This document shows, piece after piece, positions 17,054 through 24,897 of a stretch of DNA of 38,279 nt. Under the pieces are notes generated by a model. The model did not search any database. It was not told the origin of the DNA and worked only from the letters and a program-made list of their open reading frames with translations. Both the position numbers and the translations under genes were made by a program. Position 1 is the stretch's first letter; each line of letters starts with the position of its first letter. Source of the stretch: Oscillibacter sp. (lineage in GTDB: Bacteria; Bacillota; Clostridia; Oscillospirales; Oscillospiraceae); the NCBI GenBank assembly GCA_022795445.1, contig JAAWGR010000022.1, positions 1 through 38,279 of the forward strand, given 5' to 3'.

Positions 17054-17638
17054 TTACAGGGTTTCCAGCTCAGCGGCCACCTGGCTCTCGCAGGCCCGCA
17101 TGGCCAGGATGGTTTTTTCCATCAGCTCCTCCAGCGTCCAGCCCAGATGTTCCGCGCCCTCTTTGATGACGTCTCGGGAGCATCCGGCAGCGAATTTTTT
17201 ATCTTTGAATTTCTTCTTCAAGGACGAAACTTCCATATCGCTGACAGACTTGCTGGGGCGCATCCGCGCCGCCGCTCCAATCAGCCCAGTCAGCTCGTCT
17301 GCAGCGAACAGGACTTTTTCCATCTCATGGGTGGGTTCCACATCGCAGCAAAGGCCGTAGCCATGGCTGCATACGGCGTGGATCAGTTCCTCACCGCATC
17401 CGATTTCCGCCAGCAGCTCCGGCGCTTTCTTACAATGCTCCTCGGGCCACTGTTCAAAGTCGACGTCATGCAGCAGGCCCACTGTGGCCCAGAAATCCGC
17501 GTCCTCGCCGTGGCCCAGTTCCTGGGCATACCAGCGCATGACGGATTCCACCGTCAAGCCGTGTTGGACGTGGAACGGCTCATGGTTATACTTCCGCAGC
17601 AACGCTAAAGCGGCTGCCCGATCAGGATGTGCTTTCAT
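17054..17638 (-). CDS. HD-domain metal-dependent phosphohydrolase-like protein
   Basis: The protein has 194 residues. The metal-binding residues are visible as His in FHVQHGLTVE, the HD pair in GLLHDVDFEQWPEEH, and SHGY further on, with an Asp in FAADELTGLIGAA. Proteins like this in Clostridia are annotated as HD/HDIG hydrolases of unknown substrate. Several Cys residues and a basic KKKFKDKKFAAG stretch are present. It stands alone, with an AT-rich gap of 62 bases to the next gene and the scfA promoter on the other side. Confidence 0.85.
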   Translation of the reverse strand: MKAHPDRAAALALLRKYNHEPFHVQHGLTVESVMRWYAQELGHGEDADFWATVGLLHDVDFEQWPEEHCKKAPELLAEIGCGEELIHAVCSHGYGLCCDVEPTHEMEKVLFAADELTGLIGAAARMRPSKSVSDMEVSSLKKKFKDKKFAAGCSRDVIKEGAEHLGWTLEELMEKTILAMRACESQVAAELETL

Positions 17639-17700
17639 ACAAAAATCTCCTCTTTTTGAAATCTATTTGTATTTTATTAATAAGATAAAACAAAATGTAT

Positions 17701-18381
17701 TTACATTTCCCGAGGATCGGGGTCGCTGTCCAAGGTGATAAAATAGTCATAATACGGCTGTAGGAATTGGTATCCCTCCTTTAACCGGTCGACAATGGCG
17801 CGGGAAAACAGTTCTTCTGTCAGCTTGTCCATGTGGCAGATAGAGAAGGATTTCATCTGATACCACGGCTCCAGCAGCGGGGACGGCGCAGCGGACTTGG
17901 GACGTTTGTAGTTCTCCGCATCCAAAACAAATTCCGTCTGTCCTTGAAGTTTCCGCGTCAGCTTTGCCATCGTCTCCGGGTCGCGGTCAATCCGAGTCCG
18001 GAGTTTTGCCATGGTAAGGGGCTTCGGCAAATAATAGCCCATGCCGTATGTCCAATTTTCCGGCAGCAGTTCAAACCAGAAAACTGGCTTTGCCGTCCAC
18101 TGTTCCGCGGGCCGCTCAATCGTAAACCAGAGGCTCTCTTTATACGGTCCGCGTCCATGGAGACGGCGTGCGTCCCGATAAATACGGGTTACCTTACAGA
18201 TCAGGTTATCGTCCGGGCGCAGCTCCTGAAGGTAATCGAAAAGTTCGCTGCCCAGCTCCTTCATCGGGTTGTAAAAGTGCGTTAAATAGATGTCTTTGTG
18301 AGCTTCGAACCAAGTCCGTTCGTTGTTGAAGCGGATGCCCCACATAAAGTCCACGGTTTCATTTGTGAAACCGGTAAACAT
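17701..18381 (-). CDS. DUF2461 family protein
   Basis: The protein has 226 residues. TVDFMWGIRFNNERTWFEAH near the N-terminus, with VTRIYRDARRLHGRGPYKES and WFELLPENWTYGMGYYLP in the middle, is the DUF2461 pattern. The function is unknown. The start at 18381 (MFTGF) follows AAAGGAGGGAG at the right distance, so the upstream in-frame ATG at 18417 is rejected. Confidence 0.88.
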   Translation of the reverse strand: MFTGFTNETVDFMWGIRFNNERTWFEAHKDIYLTHFYNPMKELGSELFDYLQELRPDDNLICKVTRIYRDARRLHGRGPYKESLWFTIERPAEQWTAKPVFWFELLPENWTYGMGYYLPKPLTMAKLRTRIDRDPETMAKLTRKLQGQTEFVLDAENYKRPKSAAPSPLLEPWYQMKSFSICHMDKLTEELFSRAIVDRLKEGYQFLQPYYDYFITLDSDPDPREM

Positions 18382-18523
18382 GCCGCTCCCTCCTTTCGGT
18401 TTTCGTACGGTTTTCATAAATCAACAAATATGCCATGTTTCAAAATACGAAAGAAACATGTAGGATACAACAGCCATTGCGCGGTTATTGTATCATAAAA
18501 CGATTTACAGGGCAAGGCGCTTT

Positions 18524-18808
18524 TCACAGCGGCCCCTCGTCCGTTCTCTCTAAAATCAGTTCTCCGATGGCCGAGTTTTCGGAAACGAGCGTCTGTTGGT
18601 CTATGTGCCAGTGCTGCCCTTTGTTTTCACCAGACAAAGCCAGGGAGACCAGCAAGTCTGCCAGTTCAATCAGATCATAAGGACTTCCCGCAAGCAGAAA
18701 ATAATCGTTTCCTGCGGTGAGTTTTATCCCGCTGCTGCTCTTGACGGATGCATGAGGATATTGCCCGATTTTTTTCAAATACTTTGAGACAATTTCTGTA
18801 TGATACAT
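18524..18808 (-). CDS. Small conserved protein, possibly Imm32-like
   Basis: The protein has 94 residues. The segment GNDYFLLAGSPYDLIELADL looks like a compact alpha/beta fold similar to the Imm32 immunity-protein type, a weak resemblance that I hold loosely. The start at 18808 has GAGGGGG about seven bases upstream, and a good promoter lies at 18840-18868. No toxin gene is next to it. It has no obvious operon partner. Confidence 0.6.
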   Translation of the reverse strand: MYHTEIVSKYLKKIGQYPHASVKSSSGIKLTAGNDYFLLAGSPYDLIELADLLVSLALSGENKGQHWHIDQQTLVSENSAIGELILERTDEGPL

Positions 18809-18839
18809 TTCCGTACCCCCTCTCCGTTTCTTGTTTCCC

Positions 18840-18868
18840 ATTATACAATATACACGAACTCGCGGCAA
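18840..18868 (-). promoter_or_regulatory. Promoter of the 18524-18808 gene
   Basis: On the minus strand TTGCCG (-35, 18863-18868) and a perfect TATAAT (-10, 18840-18845) are 17 bases apart and 32 bases from the start codon. Confidence 0.75.
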
Positions 18869-19057
18869 GAATAAGAGGACCAGCAGCCCAAATGGTTGCC
18901 GGTCTTCTTATTTTTTGTACAGGTTTTAGGGTATATTTACTGGTGTTTGCGGAGGTTTTTCCACTGCCGGAACAAGGCGAAAGTATCGTGGTTTAAAGAT
19001 GGCTTGGTCATGCTCATTTCTCTATATATTCAACGATTGTTAAATAAAATATTTTTG

Positions 19058-19086
19058 TTGACTTATGGATATAAGTTGATTATAGT
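19058..19086 (+). promoter_or_regulatory. Promoter of the TetR gene
   Basis: TTGACT (19058-19063) and TATAGT (19081-19086) are 17 bases apart. The interval 18809-19163 holds this promoter and the divergent one at 18840-18868, and I see no gene in it. A loose inverted pair TCAAC/GTTGA (19030-19062) overlaps the -35 region and could be a TetR operator. Confidence 0.7.
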
Positions 19087-19163
19087 GAAAGCAGAGGATA
19101 GGGTCCATAGATAGAACCAGGGAAAGGTCGAACATGTCCCAGAGAAGGGGGATTTAATCTAAT

Positions 19164-19751
19164 ATGCCAAAAAATCCGGAGGACCGCCGAGCCAGACGGT
19201 CCCGTAAATTGTTAAAAGAGAGCCTGCTGGAGCTGATGAAACGGAAGACATTCTCCGAAATTTCTGCCCGGGACGTTGCAGACGCCGCCGATATGAACCG
19301 CGGCACCTTTTACCTTCATTATTCCAGTACGGCGGAGCTGCTGCGGAGCCTGGAGGCTGATCTCCTGTCGGAGCTGCAAGCCCTGGTGGATGTGCATATG
19401 CAGGAGACGGTTGCAGTGGGCAGCGTGGCCCCTGTGTTTGACCCAGTGCTGGACTTTGCGGCGGAGCATCGGGAAACTTGCGCTGTTTTGTTTAACAGCA
19501 GCGAAGCCAGTGGATTTATCCAAGCCCTTCAGCAGCTGATCTGCCAAGGCAGCGAGCCGCTGGTGAAAACCTGGTTCCGCCCTCAAGACGAGCGTTTGAC
19601 GGATTACCTGTTGAATTTCCTGGCTTGGGGCCTCATTGGTCTTTTGAAAGAATGGTTTGACCAAGATATGGCCCTCGCCAGAGACGAGCTGATGGCCTCC
19701 GCCCAATGTATGGTGGAAGGTGCTGCGGTCAGCTTATTCCCACGGAATTGA
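19164..19751 (+). CDS. TetR/AcrR family regulator
   Basis: The protein has 195 residues. The N-terminal helix-turn-helix is clear: ARRSRKLLKESLLELMKRK, then FSEISARDVADAADMNRGTFYLHY broken here to its key part (DVADAADMNRGTFYLHY). The C-terminal domain (about 70-190) is all helical and resembles the TetR_C_7/33 group of Firmicutes. Its ligand is unknown. It is probably autoregulated from the promoter at 19058-19086. Two tiny ORFs follow before the terminator. It is not next to an efflux gene, so its target is not obvious. Confidence 0.9.
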   Translation: MPKNPEDRRARRSRKLLKESLLELMKRKTFSEISARDVADAADMNRGTFYLHYSSTAELLRSLEADLLSELQALVDVHMQETVAVGSVAPVFDPVLDFAAEHRETCAVLFNSSEASGFIQALQQLICQGSEPLVKTWFRPQDERLTDYLLNFLAWGLIGLLKEWFDQDMALARDELMASAQCMVEGAAVSLFPRN

Positions 19752-19752
19752 T

Positions 19753-19931
19753 ATGAATAAAAATTACCATTTTGCGGATTTTGCAGACTGCCTGGAAACA
19801 GCTGTCCGGTTTGTTCAGAAGAACTGCCAGGACGGGAATTCACTATGATTTGGCAAAGCAGTGCTGAAAACTCTGCCAGCTGGGAGGGTATGACGGAGAT
19901 GTTCCTCCGGTGGGCAGGAAAAGACGCCTGA
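19753..19931 (+). other. Two tiny overlapping ORFs behind TetR
   Basis: A 31-codon ORF (19753-19848, beginning MNKNYHFADFADCLET) starts two bases after the TetR stop. A 28-codon ORF (19845-19931, beginning MIWQSSAENSASWEG) overlaps it by ATGA. Neither has a clear ribosome binding site, so they would depend on coupling. They may be a broken single gene or chance frames. The second stop codon lies inside the terminator stem. Confidence 0.25.
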
Positions 19932-19954
19932 CTTATTTAGTCAGGCGTCTTTTT
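19923..19954. terminator. Bidirectional terminator between TetR and asparaginase
   Basis: GACGCCTGACT and AGTCAGGCGTC form a perfect 11-base-pair stem followed by TTTTT on the plus strand; on the minus strand TTTTCC follows. It ends both converging units. Confidence 0.93.
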
Positions 19955-20960
19955 AGTTGGCTTTTCCGTTTTCCACTGGCCATAGGATGTCCCGGGCAAC
20001 CGGTGTGTAAAAGAGCCGCTTCGCTTGGGACAGGTTCCGGGTTTGGCCTAAGATCCACATCAGCTTTGCCGCTACGGCCTCGGTGGTCATATCGTAGGCC
20101 TCCAATACCCGAAGGTCACTTTTCAGCCGGTGGCCCACATGGTACACGCCTAAATCGCTGCCCTCATTGGCAACTTGCGTCGTCAATACAAGCAGTTTTC
20201 CGGCATCCCGCCAGTGGCGGATGCAGTCGAAGAACCCGCCGCTCTCCGGAAGACCGCCCACGCCGAAGCTCTCGATAATCAGCGCGTCATTCCGTTCCAA
20301 CAGGAAATCCGCCTGCGCCCGGTCTACACCGGGGATCAGCTTCAGCAGTGCGACACGGTGGTTGAGCTGACTGTAAAACACCGGGGCCTCACGGCAGTCC
20401 TGCCGGATATACCGCATCAGAACGCCGTCCCGCAGGACGCCCAGGTTGGGATAGTTGATACTGGCAAAAGCCTGAAAGCTTTTGGTGTGCGTTTTGCGGG
20501 CGCGGGTACCCAGGATGACCTGATGGTTGAAGACGATGGACACGCCGGGCAGGTCCGATGCGGCGCAGCGGAAAGCATCGGTCAAATTGTCCTTGGAATC
20601 GGTGGTATCGAACCCGATCGGTTTTTGCGCGCCAGTCAGGACGATAGGCTTGGGGCTGCCTTGGATCAAGTAGCTCAGGGCCGCGGCGGTATAGGCCATG
20701 GTATCGGTACCATGGGTAAGGACGAAGCCGTCATAGCCATCGTAATGCTCCTGGATGCACTGTGCCATTTGCAGCCAATGATCGGGTCCGATGTTGGTGC
20801 TGTCCAAGTTTAGGAGCTCCACGCAGTCTATCGCACAAATTTCCGCAAGGGCTGGGACCAATTCCACCAACTGCCGGGTGGACAGCTCCGGCGCGAGGCC
20901 GTTGGCGGTCATCTCGGAGGCAATGGTGCCGCCGGTGCCGATCAAAAGTATCTGTTTCAT
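19953..20960 (-). CDS. ansA: L-asparaginase, type I (cytoplasmic)
   Basis: The protein has 335 residues with no signal peptide. TGGTIAS at residues 9-15 and THGTDTMAYTAAALSYL about residue 85 carry the two catalytic threonines and the conserved Asp; VLTGAQKPIG follows. It hydrolyses asparagine to aspartate and ammonia. The start at 20960 has GGAG upstream. It lies 23 bases after the ROK regulator gene and is probably co-transcribed with it, with no evident biochemical link to the sulfosugar genes. Confidence 0.93.
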   Translation of the reverse strand: MKQILLIGTGGTIASEMTANGLAPELSTRQLVELVPALAEICAIDCVELLNLDSTNIGPDHWLQMAQCIQEHYDGYDGFVLTHGTDTMAYTAAALSYLIQGSPKPIVLTGAQKPIGFDTTDSKDNLTDAFRCAASDLPGVSIVFNHQVILGTRARKTHTKSFQAFASINYPNLGVLRDGVLMRYIRQDCREAPVFYSQLNHRVALLKLIPGVDRAQADFLLERNDALIIESFGVGGLPESGGFFDCIRHWRDAGKLLVLTTQVANEGSDLGVYHVGHRLKSDLRVLEAYDMTTEAVAAKLMWILGQTRNLSQAKRLFYTPVARDILWPVENGKAN

Positions 20961-20983
20961 AACACTCCATAAATCGTTAAAAA

Positions 20984-22237
20984 TCAGGAATTCCGGTGCC
21001 CTTCCCGGCCATTTGTCCCCAAATCCTTCCGGAGCAGCAGAATTTGCTCGATCACAATCGCTGCCGCACCCACATACTTCTTCCCCGCGGAGGCCTGGGC
21101 GGTTGCGCAGAGGTTGGGCTGGAGGCGGGGATTGATAGCGTACAGCTGCTGTTCAAACAGCGCAGCCACAGGTCCCAGGTCAAACAGGTCTCCGATCAGA
21201 AGCAGCTTGTCCGGGGACAGAAGGTGGACAGCGTTGCTGGTGACAGAGGCCAGGGCATGGGCCCGCTCCCGCACAAACGTCCAGAGTGTTTCCGAGGCAG
21301 ATTCCAGGTAATGGGGAAGGTTTTTCCGGCTGGGTATCCCGATGCGCCTAGAAATTTTTGCCAGTTCTCCGGCGGGGTCCCGGGAAATCTCCCGGCGAAT
21401 GAAAGCGGTGATTGCGTCTGTAGACACGGTGGGTTCCAGGCATCCGGTGGCCCCGCAGTTACAGCGCTGGCCGTCCTGTTCGGAAATGCGGTTATGGCCG
21501 ATTTCCGGTGATTCATAGTTGTAGCCTTTGTAGATATTGTCATGGATGGCCATGGCGGAGCCAACACCGGGGCCCCATTTCAGCATCAGGATATTGTGGG
21601 CATCTTCGGTGATGTCGGTATAAATGAGCTCACTGAGCAAAATGGCGCACACATTGTTTTCCACCGCTACGGGGAAGGGAAATTCCGCCTCGAAGTAACT
21701 GCGGATGGGGAAGGGATCGTCGAAGAGGCGAAAGACGTGGAGGGCAATGCCGTCCACCTGGTTGATGGGACCGATGACGGTGACGCCGGCCCCCAGCACT
21801 TGCTCGGTAGAGATACCGGCCTTCCAAAGCAGATGGATGCACTCCTTGGCGATGCCGGAGCAAAGGGCCTGGGGGGTGTCTCCGTCGGGGGCTAGGGCAC
21901 GCTCGGTGATAACATTCCCCTTCATATTGGTTATCGCGATGTTCACATAATAAGAATGGATGTCAATTGCCAAAATATATTTCCAATCGTAGTTCACCGC
22001 AATGGGCAGGCGCCGGCGGCCCACTGGGTTCTGGCTCTCCAAAACAGCGTCTCCCTGCACAACCAGACCCTCATCCAGAAAATCGTTGACGATTGAGGTA
22101 ACGGCGGCGGTGGTGATGCCCAGATAATCTGCAATGTCCGTCCGGGACATCCTCCCATGGGAGAACAGCAGTTGCAAGGTGAGGGCGCGGTTGTTCATCA
22201 AAATGGCAGTACCTCGGGGCAGTCTGGAATTTTTCAT
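20984..22237 (-). CDS. ROK-family transcription regulator
   Basis: The protein has 417 residues. An N-terminal winged helix (LLFSHGRMSRTDIADYLGIT, then TAAVTSIVNDFLDEGL) is followed by a ROK sugar-binding domain with ILAIDIHSYYVNIAI, the zinc site CNCGATGCLEP and GPGVGSAMAIHD. Such NagC/XylR-type proteins repress sugar genes and are released by sugars. The ATP-binding motif is weak (AIDIHS instead of DxGGT), so it is a sensor rather than a kinase. It is divergent from the sulfosugar operon, 306 bases away, and is the prime candidate for its repressor. The start at 22237 follows AAAGGAGG. Confidence 0.9.
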   Translation of the reverse strand: MKNSRLPRGTAILMNNRALTLQLLFSHGRMSRTDIADYLGITTAAVTSIVNDFLDEGLVVQGDAVLESQNPVGRRRLPIAVNYDWKYILAIDIHSYYVNIAITNMKGNVITERALAPDGDTPQALCSGIAKECIHLLWKAGISTEQVLGAGVTVIGPINQVDGIALHVFRLFDDPFPIRSYFEAEFPFPVAVENNVCAILLSELIYTDITEDAHNILMLKWGPGVGSAMAIHDNIYKGYNYESPEIGHNRISEQDGQRCNCGATGCLEPTVSTDAITAFIRREISRDPAGELAKISRRIGIPSRKNLPHYLESASETLWTFVRERAHALASVTSNAVHLLSPDKLLLIGDLFDLGPVAALFEQQLYAINPRLQPNLCATAQASAGKKYVGAAAIVIEQILLLRKDLGTNGREGHRNS

Positions 22238-22299
22238 AAAAGCGCCTCCTTTGCGGTCTCCAGGGGATAGAAGGGCGAAAGGGCCCGAAATAATTATTT

Positions 22300-22333
22300 A
22301 AGTTAATTATATAATCGTTTAAATACGATTATA
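22300..22333. promoter_or_regulatory. Candidate ROK operator 1, with inverted repeat
   Basis: TATAATCG (22310-22317) and CGATTATA (22326-22333) are perfect inverted copies eight bases apart. Overlapping the left arm, AAGTTAATTATATAA (22300-22314) matches the reverse complement of the second site at 22471-22486 in 12 of 16 positions when extended by one base. The site is close to the start of the ROK gene and could serve its autoregulation. Confidence 0.5.
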
Positions 22334-22437
22334 AACGAGAAATCCAAAAGTTACAATATAGATTCTGATAAAGAATTAACGGAGGCTTTTGTGCAGAATA
22401 GCTAAAAGATGGATTGAAATATCAGGAAAAAAGCGAG

Positions 22438-22466
22438 TTGACTTTTGGGAGGGAGAGCATTATTAT
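22438..22466 (+). promoter_or_regulatory. Promoter of the sulfosugar operon
   Basis: TTGACT (22438-22443) and TATTAT (22461-22466) are exactly 17 bases apart. Transcription would start near 22473, within operator 2, leaving a leader of about 70 bases before the first gene. Confidence 0.75.
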
Positions 22467-22470
22467 TTAA

Positions 22471-22486
22471 TTAATTTAGTTAACTT
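22471..22486. promoter_or_regulatory. Candidate ROK operator 2, at the transcription start
   Basis: TTAATTTAGTTAACTT lies immediately behind the -10 box. Its reverse complement resembles site 1 (shared AAGTTAA, then TA, AT). A repressor bound here would block the operon promoter directly. Confidence 0.5.
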
Positions 22487-22543
22487 TTTACAGCGGTTTC
22501 CAATTGCACCCTGTGGAGGTTGACAAAAATGAGGTGTGAAAGT

Positions 22544-23017
22544 ATGAAAGTAGTCATCGGTTCCGACAAATCTGGCTTCCCGCTGAAGGAAGCGATCAAA
22601 GCCCATCTGATCGAAAAAGGCCATGAGGTCGAAGATTGCGGTACGTTGGACCTGGAAAACGTAAAGCCCTTTTTCGTCACGGCCGCAGCCCTGGCTCCCA
22701 AGGTTCAGAGCGGCGAGTTCGAGAAGGGAATCCTCATCTGCGGCACTGGCGCGGGCATGGAAATCGTAGCCAACAAGTACAAGGGCGTTTACGCCGTCCT
22801 CTGCAATGACATTTATGACGCCCGGATGTGCCGCGCCATCAACGACGCCAATGTTATGACCATGGGCGGCTGGAAGATCGCCCCCGAGGTCGGCTGCGAG
22901 ATGGCCGATACTTTCCTCGCAACCGATTTTACCCAGGGCTTGGAAGAGTGGCGGCAGGAGTTCCTGAAGGGCGCCAAGGAAAAGGTCAAGGCCCTGGAAG
23001 AAGAAATCTACGGTTGA
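22544..23017 (+). CDS. RpiB-family sugar isomerase, probable 4-deoxy-4-sulfoerythrose isomerase (SqwI type)
   Basis: The protein has 157 residues and the RpiB/LacAB fold: MKVVIGSDKSGFPLKEAIKA, then ILICGTGAGMEIVANKYKG with the catalytic Cys retained, then INDANVMTMGGW. Normal ribose 5-phosphate isomerase B has His in GxDH and His before the ND pair (H10 and H99 in E. coli, as I recall); here these are Lys9 and Ile. One of the two C-terminal arginines that bind phosphate also appears lost. The pocket is therefore probably made for a non-phosphorylated substrate. In the transketolase sulfoglycolysis pathway an RpiB relative isomerises sulfoerythrose to sulfoerythrulose, which fits the transketolase genes next to it. 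I chose ATG 22544 as the family start (GAGGTG seven bases upstream); ATG 22529 with GGAGG nine bases upstream is possible. Confidence 0.8.
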   Translation: MKVVIGSDKSGFPLKEAIKAHLIEKGHEVEDCGTLDLENVKPFFVTAAALAPKVQSGEFEKGILICGTGAGMEIVANKYKGVYAVLCNDIYDARMCRAINDANVMTMGGWKIAPEVGCEMADTFLATDFTQGLEEWRQEFLKGAKEKVKALEEEIYG

Positions 23018-23039
23018 TCACCGAAAGGAAGTGCAGAAC

Positions 23040-23870
23040 GTGAACGAAGTCAAGAAGTTTGCCGTGGACATCCGTAAGGAAACCATCAAGTGCATCGGCA
23101 ACCTGGGCGTTGGCCATATCGGCGGCGCACTCTCCATCGTGGACGTACTGGCGGTTTTGTACGGCGGCGAGATGAACATCGACCCCAAGAATCCTAAGAA
23201 GGATGACCGGGACATGCTGATTGTTTCCAAGGGCCATGCCGGCCCCGCCGTGTATGCCACCTTGGCCCTCAAGGGCTATTTCCCCATGGAAATGCTGGAT
23301 ACCCTGAACAAGCCCGGCACCAAGCTCCCCAGCCACTGCGATATGAACCGCACCCCCGGCATTGACATGACCACCGGGTCTCTGGGCCAGGGCGCAAGCT
23401 CCGCTATGGGTATCGCCTGCGCGAACCGGCTGAAGGGCTATCAAAACTATACATACCTTATCCTGGGCGACGGCGAGATTGAAGAAGGCCAGGTTTGGGA
23501 AGCGGCCATGTTTGCGGGCGCGAAAAAGCTGTCCAACGTGATCGCTTTCGTGGACTACAACAAGTGCCAGATCGACAACTATGTACAGGAGCTGTGCAGC
23601 CTGGGCGATGTAGCCGCGAAGTTCGAGAGCTTCGGCTGGTTCGCCCAGAACGTGGAAGACGGCAACGACGTCGAGCAGATCTCCGCCGCCATCGCTAAGG
23701 CCAAGGCCGAAGCGGGCGACCGTCCCTCCGTCATCGTGCTTAACACCGTGAAGGGCAAGGGATACAGCAAGATCGAAGGCTCTCTGGGCTCCCACAATAT
23801 GCCGGTAACGGCCGAGATGGTGGAAGAAGCTCTGGCCGAGCTGGATAAGGCCGCCGCGGCCCTCGCCTGA
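23040..23870 (+). CDS. Transketolase N-terminal subunit, probable sulfofructose transketolase (SqwG type)
   Basis: The protein has 276 residues and holds the ThDP pyrophosphate-binding half. GVGHIGGALSIVDVLAVLYG and VSKGHAGPAVYATLALKGYF contain substrate- and cofactor-binding His residues. The ThDP motif is GDGEIEEGQVWEAA (GDG at 143-145), ending in DYNKCQ about 30 residues later. The start is a GTG at 23040 with AAGGAAG eight bases upstream; the GTG three codons earlier overlaps that site. With the next gene it forms a split transketolase. In context it should transfer C2 units from sulfofructose and sulfoerythrulose to glyceraldehyde 3-phosphate, giving xylulose 5-phosphate. Confidence 0.88.
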   Translation: MNEVKKFAVDIRKETIKCIGNLGVGHIGGALSIVDVLAVLYGGEMNIDPKNPKKDDRDMLIVSKGHAGPAVYATLALKGYFPMEMLDTLNKPGTKLPSHCDMNRTPGIDMTTGSLGQGASSAMGIACANRLKGYQNYTYLILGDGEIEEGQVWEAAMFAGAKKLSNVIAFVDYNKCQIDNYVQELCSLGDVAAKFESFGWFAQNVEDGNDVEQISAAIAKAKAEAGDRPSVIVLNTVKGKGYSKIEGSLGSHNMPVTAEMVEEALAELDKAAAALA

Positions 23871-23909
23871 GCGCCTGCGGACCGAATTTTGACGAGGAGG
23901 ATAAATAGC

Positions 23910-24878
23910 ATGAGCGTAAAAGTGGCTGAGCATCATGCGGTGAGCGATAAAGAGCTGCGGAAGGAATTCTGCGACACCCTGCTGGCGATGGCGGCAGAGG
24001 ACGAGAAGGTCGTCGTCCTGGACGCAGACCTGATGAACGCGGCGGGCACGAAGCCTTTCCAGGCGGCATATCCGGAGCGCACGTTTGACTGCGGCGTCCA
24101 GGAAGCCAACATGATCGGCGTGGCGGCGGGCCTTTCTTCCCGCGGTTTCATTCCCTTCACACACACCTTTGGCCCCTTTGCGGCCCGGCGCGCCTGCGAC
24201 CAGATTTTTATGTCCTGCGCCTACGCGAAGCAGAACGTGAAGGTGGTTGGCTCGGACCCCGGCGTCACCGCCGCCCTGAACGGCGGCACCCACATGCCCT
24301 TTGAGGACATGGGCATCATGAGCACCATCCCCGAGATGACGGTTGTGGAGCCCTGCGATTTGGTTTCTGTGGGCAAGGTGACCCGCCTGGCGAAGGAAAC
24401 CTACGGCTGCTGGTACATCCGCCTGCACCGCAAGGGTGCGCCGAACATCTATGAGGAAGGCACCGACTTCACGGTCGGCAAGGCCAACCTGCTGAAGGAC
24501 GGCAAGGATGTTACCATCATCGCCATGGGCTACCTGGTGGCCGAGGCGCTGAAAGCTGCGGAGGCATTGGAAAAAGAGGGAATTTCTGCCCGCGTGCTGG
24601 ACATGTGGTGCCTGAAGCCCTTGGACGAGGAAGCAGTAATTGCCGCCGCGAAGGAAACCGGTGCGATTGTCACCGCGGAGAACCACAATATCAAGAATGG
24701 CCTGGGTTCTGCCGTTGCCTCCGCGCTGGCTCTGAACTGCCCCACCGTCTTAGAGATGGTCGGCGTGCAGGACGAGTTCGGTGAAGTCGGCCCTGTGCCG
24801 TATCTGGCGGAACGCTTCAAGCTGACGGCGGACGAAATCGTCGCCAAGGCGAAGAAAGCAGTCGCCCGCAAGGCGTAA
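23910..24878 (+). CDS. Transketolase C-terminal subunit, probable sulfofructose transketolase (SqwH type)
   Basis: The protein has 322 residues with the pyrimidine-binding domain (FDCGVQEANMIGVAAGL, catalytic Glu in VQEAN) and the C-terminal transketolase domain (VTIIAMGYLVAEALKAAEAL). The typical family reading at the first motif is GIAEQN; here the Gln is Ala. The segment AALNGGTHMPFEDMGIM replaces the GEDGPTHQ usual in transketolases. The start at 23910 has GAGGAGG nine bases upstream. It is 39 bases after the N-terminal subunit and must act as a complex with it. Confidence 0.88.
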   Translation: MSVKVAEHHAVSDKELRKEFCDTLLAMAAEDEKVVVLDADLMNAAGTKPFQAAYPERTFDCGVQEANMIGVAAGLSSRGFIPFTHTFGPFAARRACDQIFMSCAYAKQNVKVVGSDPGVTAALNGGTHMPFEDMGIMSTIPEMTVVEPCDLVSVGKVTRLAKETYGCWYIRLHRKGAPNIYEEGTDFTVGKANLLKDGKDVTIIAMGYLVAEALKAAEALEKEGISARVLDMWCLKPLDEEAVIAAAKETGAIVTAENHNIKNGLGSAVASALALNCPTVLEMVGVQDEFGEVGPVPYLAERFKLTADEIVAKAKKAVARKA

Positions 24879-24897
24879 CAGAAGGAGGAAAGCAGCT

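Noticed and set aside
18748-18996. Plus-strand ORF of 82 codons with hydrophobic segments before TetR
   Set aside because: It runs through the start and promoter of the minus-strand gene and has no ribosome binding site.
22986-24686. Long minus-strand ORF of 566 codons opposite the transketolase genes
   Set aside because: It mirrors the GC-rich codon use of the plus-strand genes, has no family motifs or ribosome binding site, and the plus strand encodes two clear transketolase subunits.
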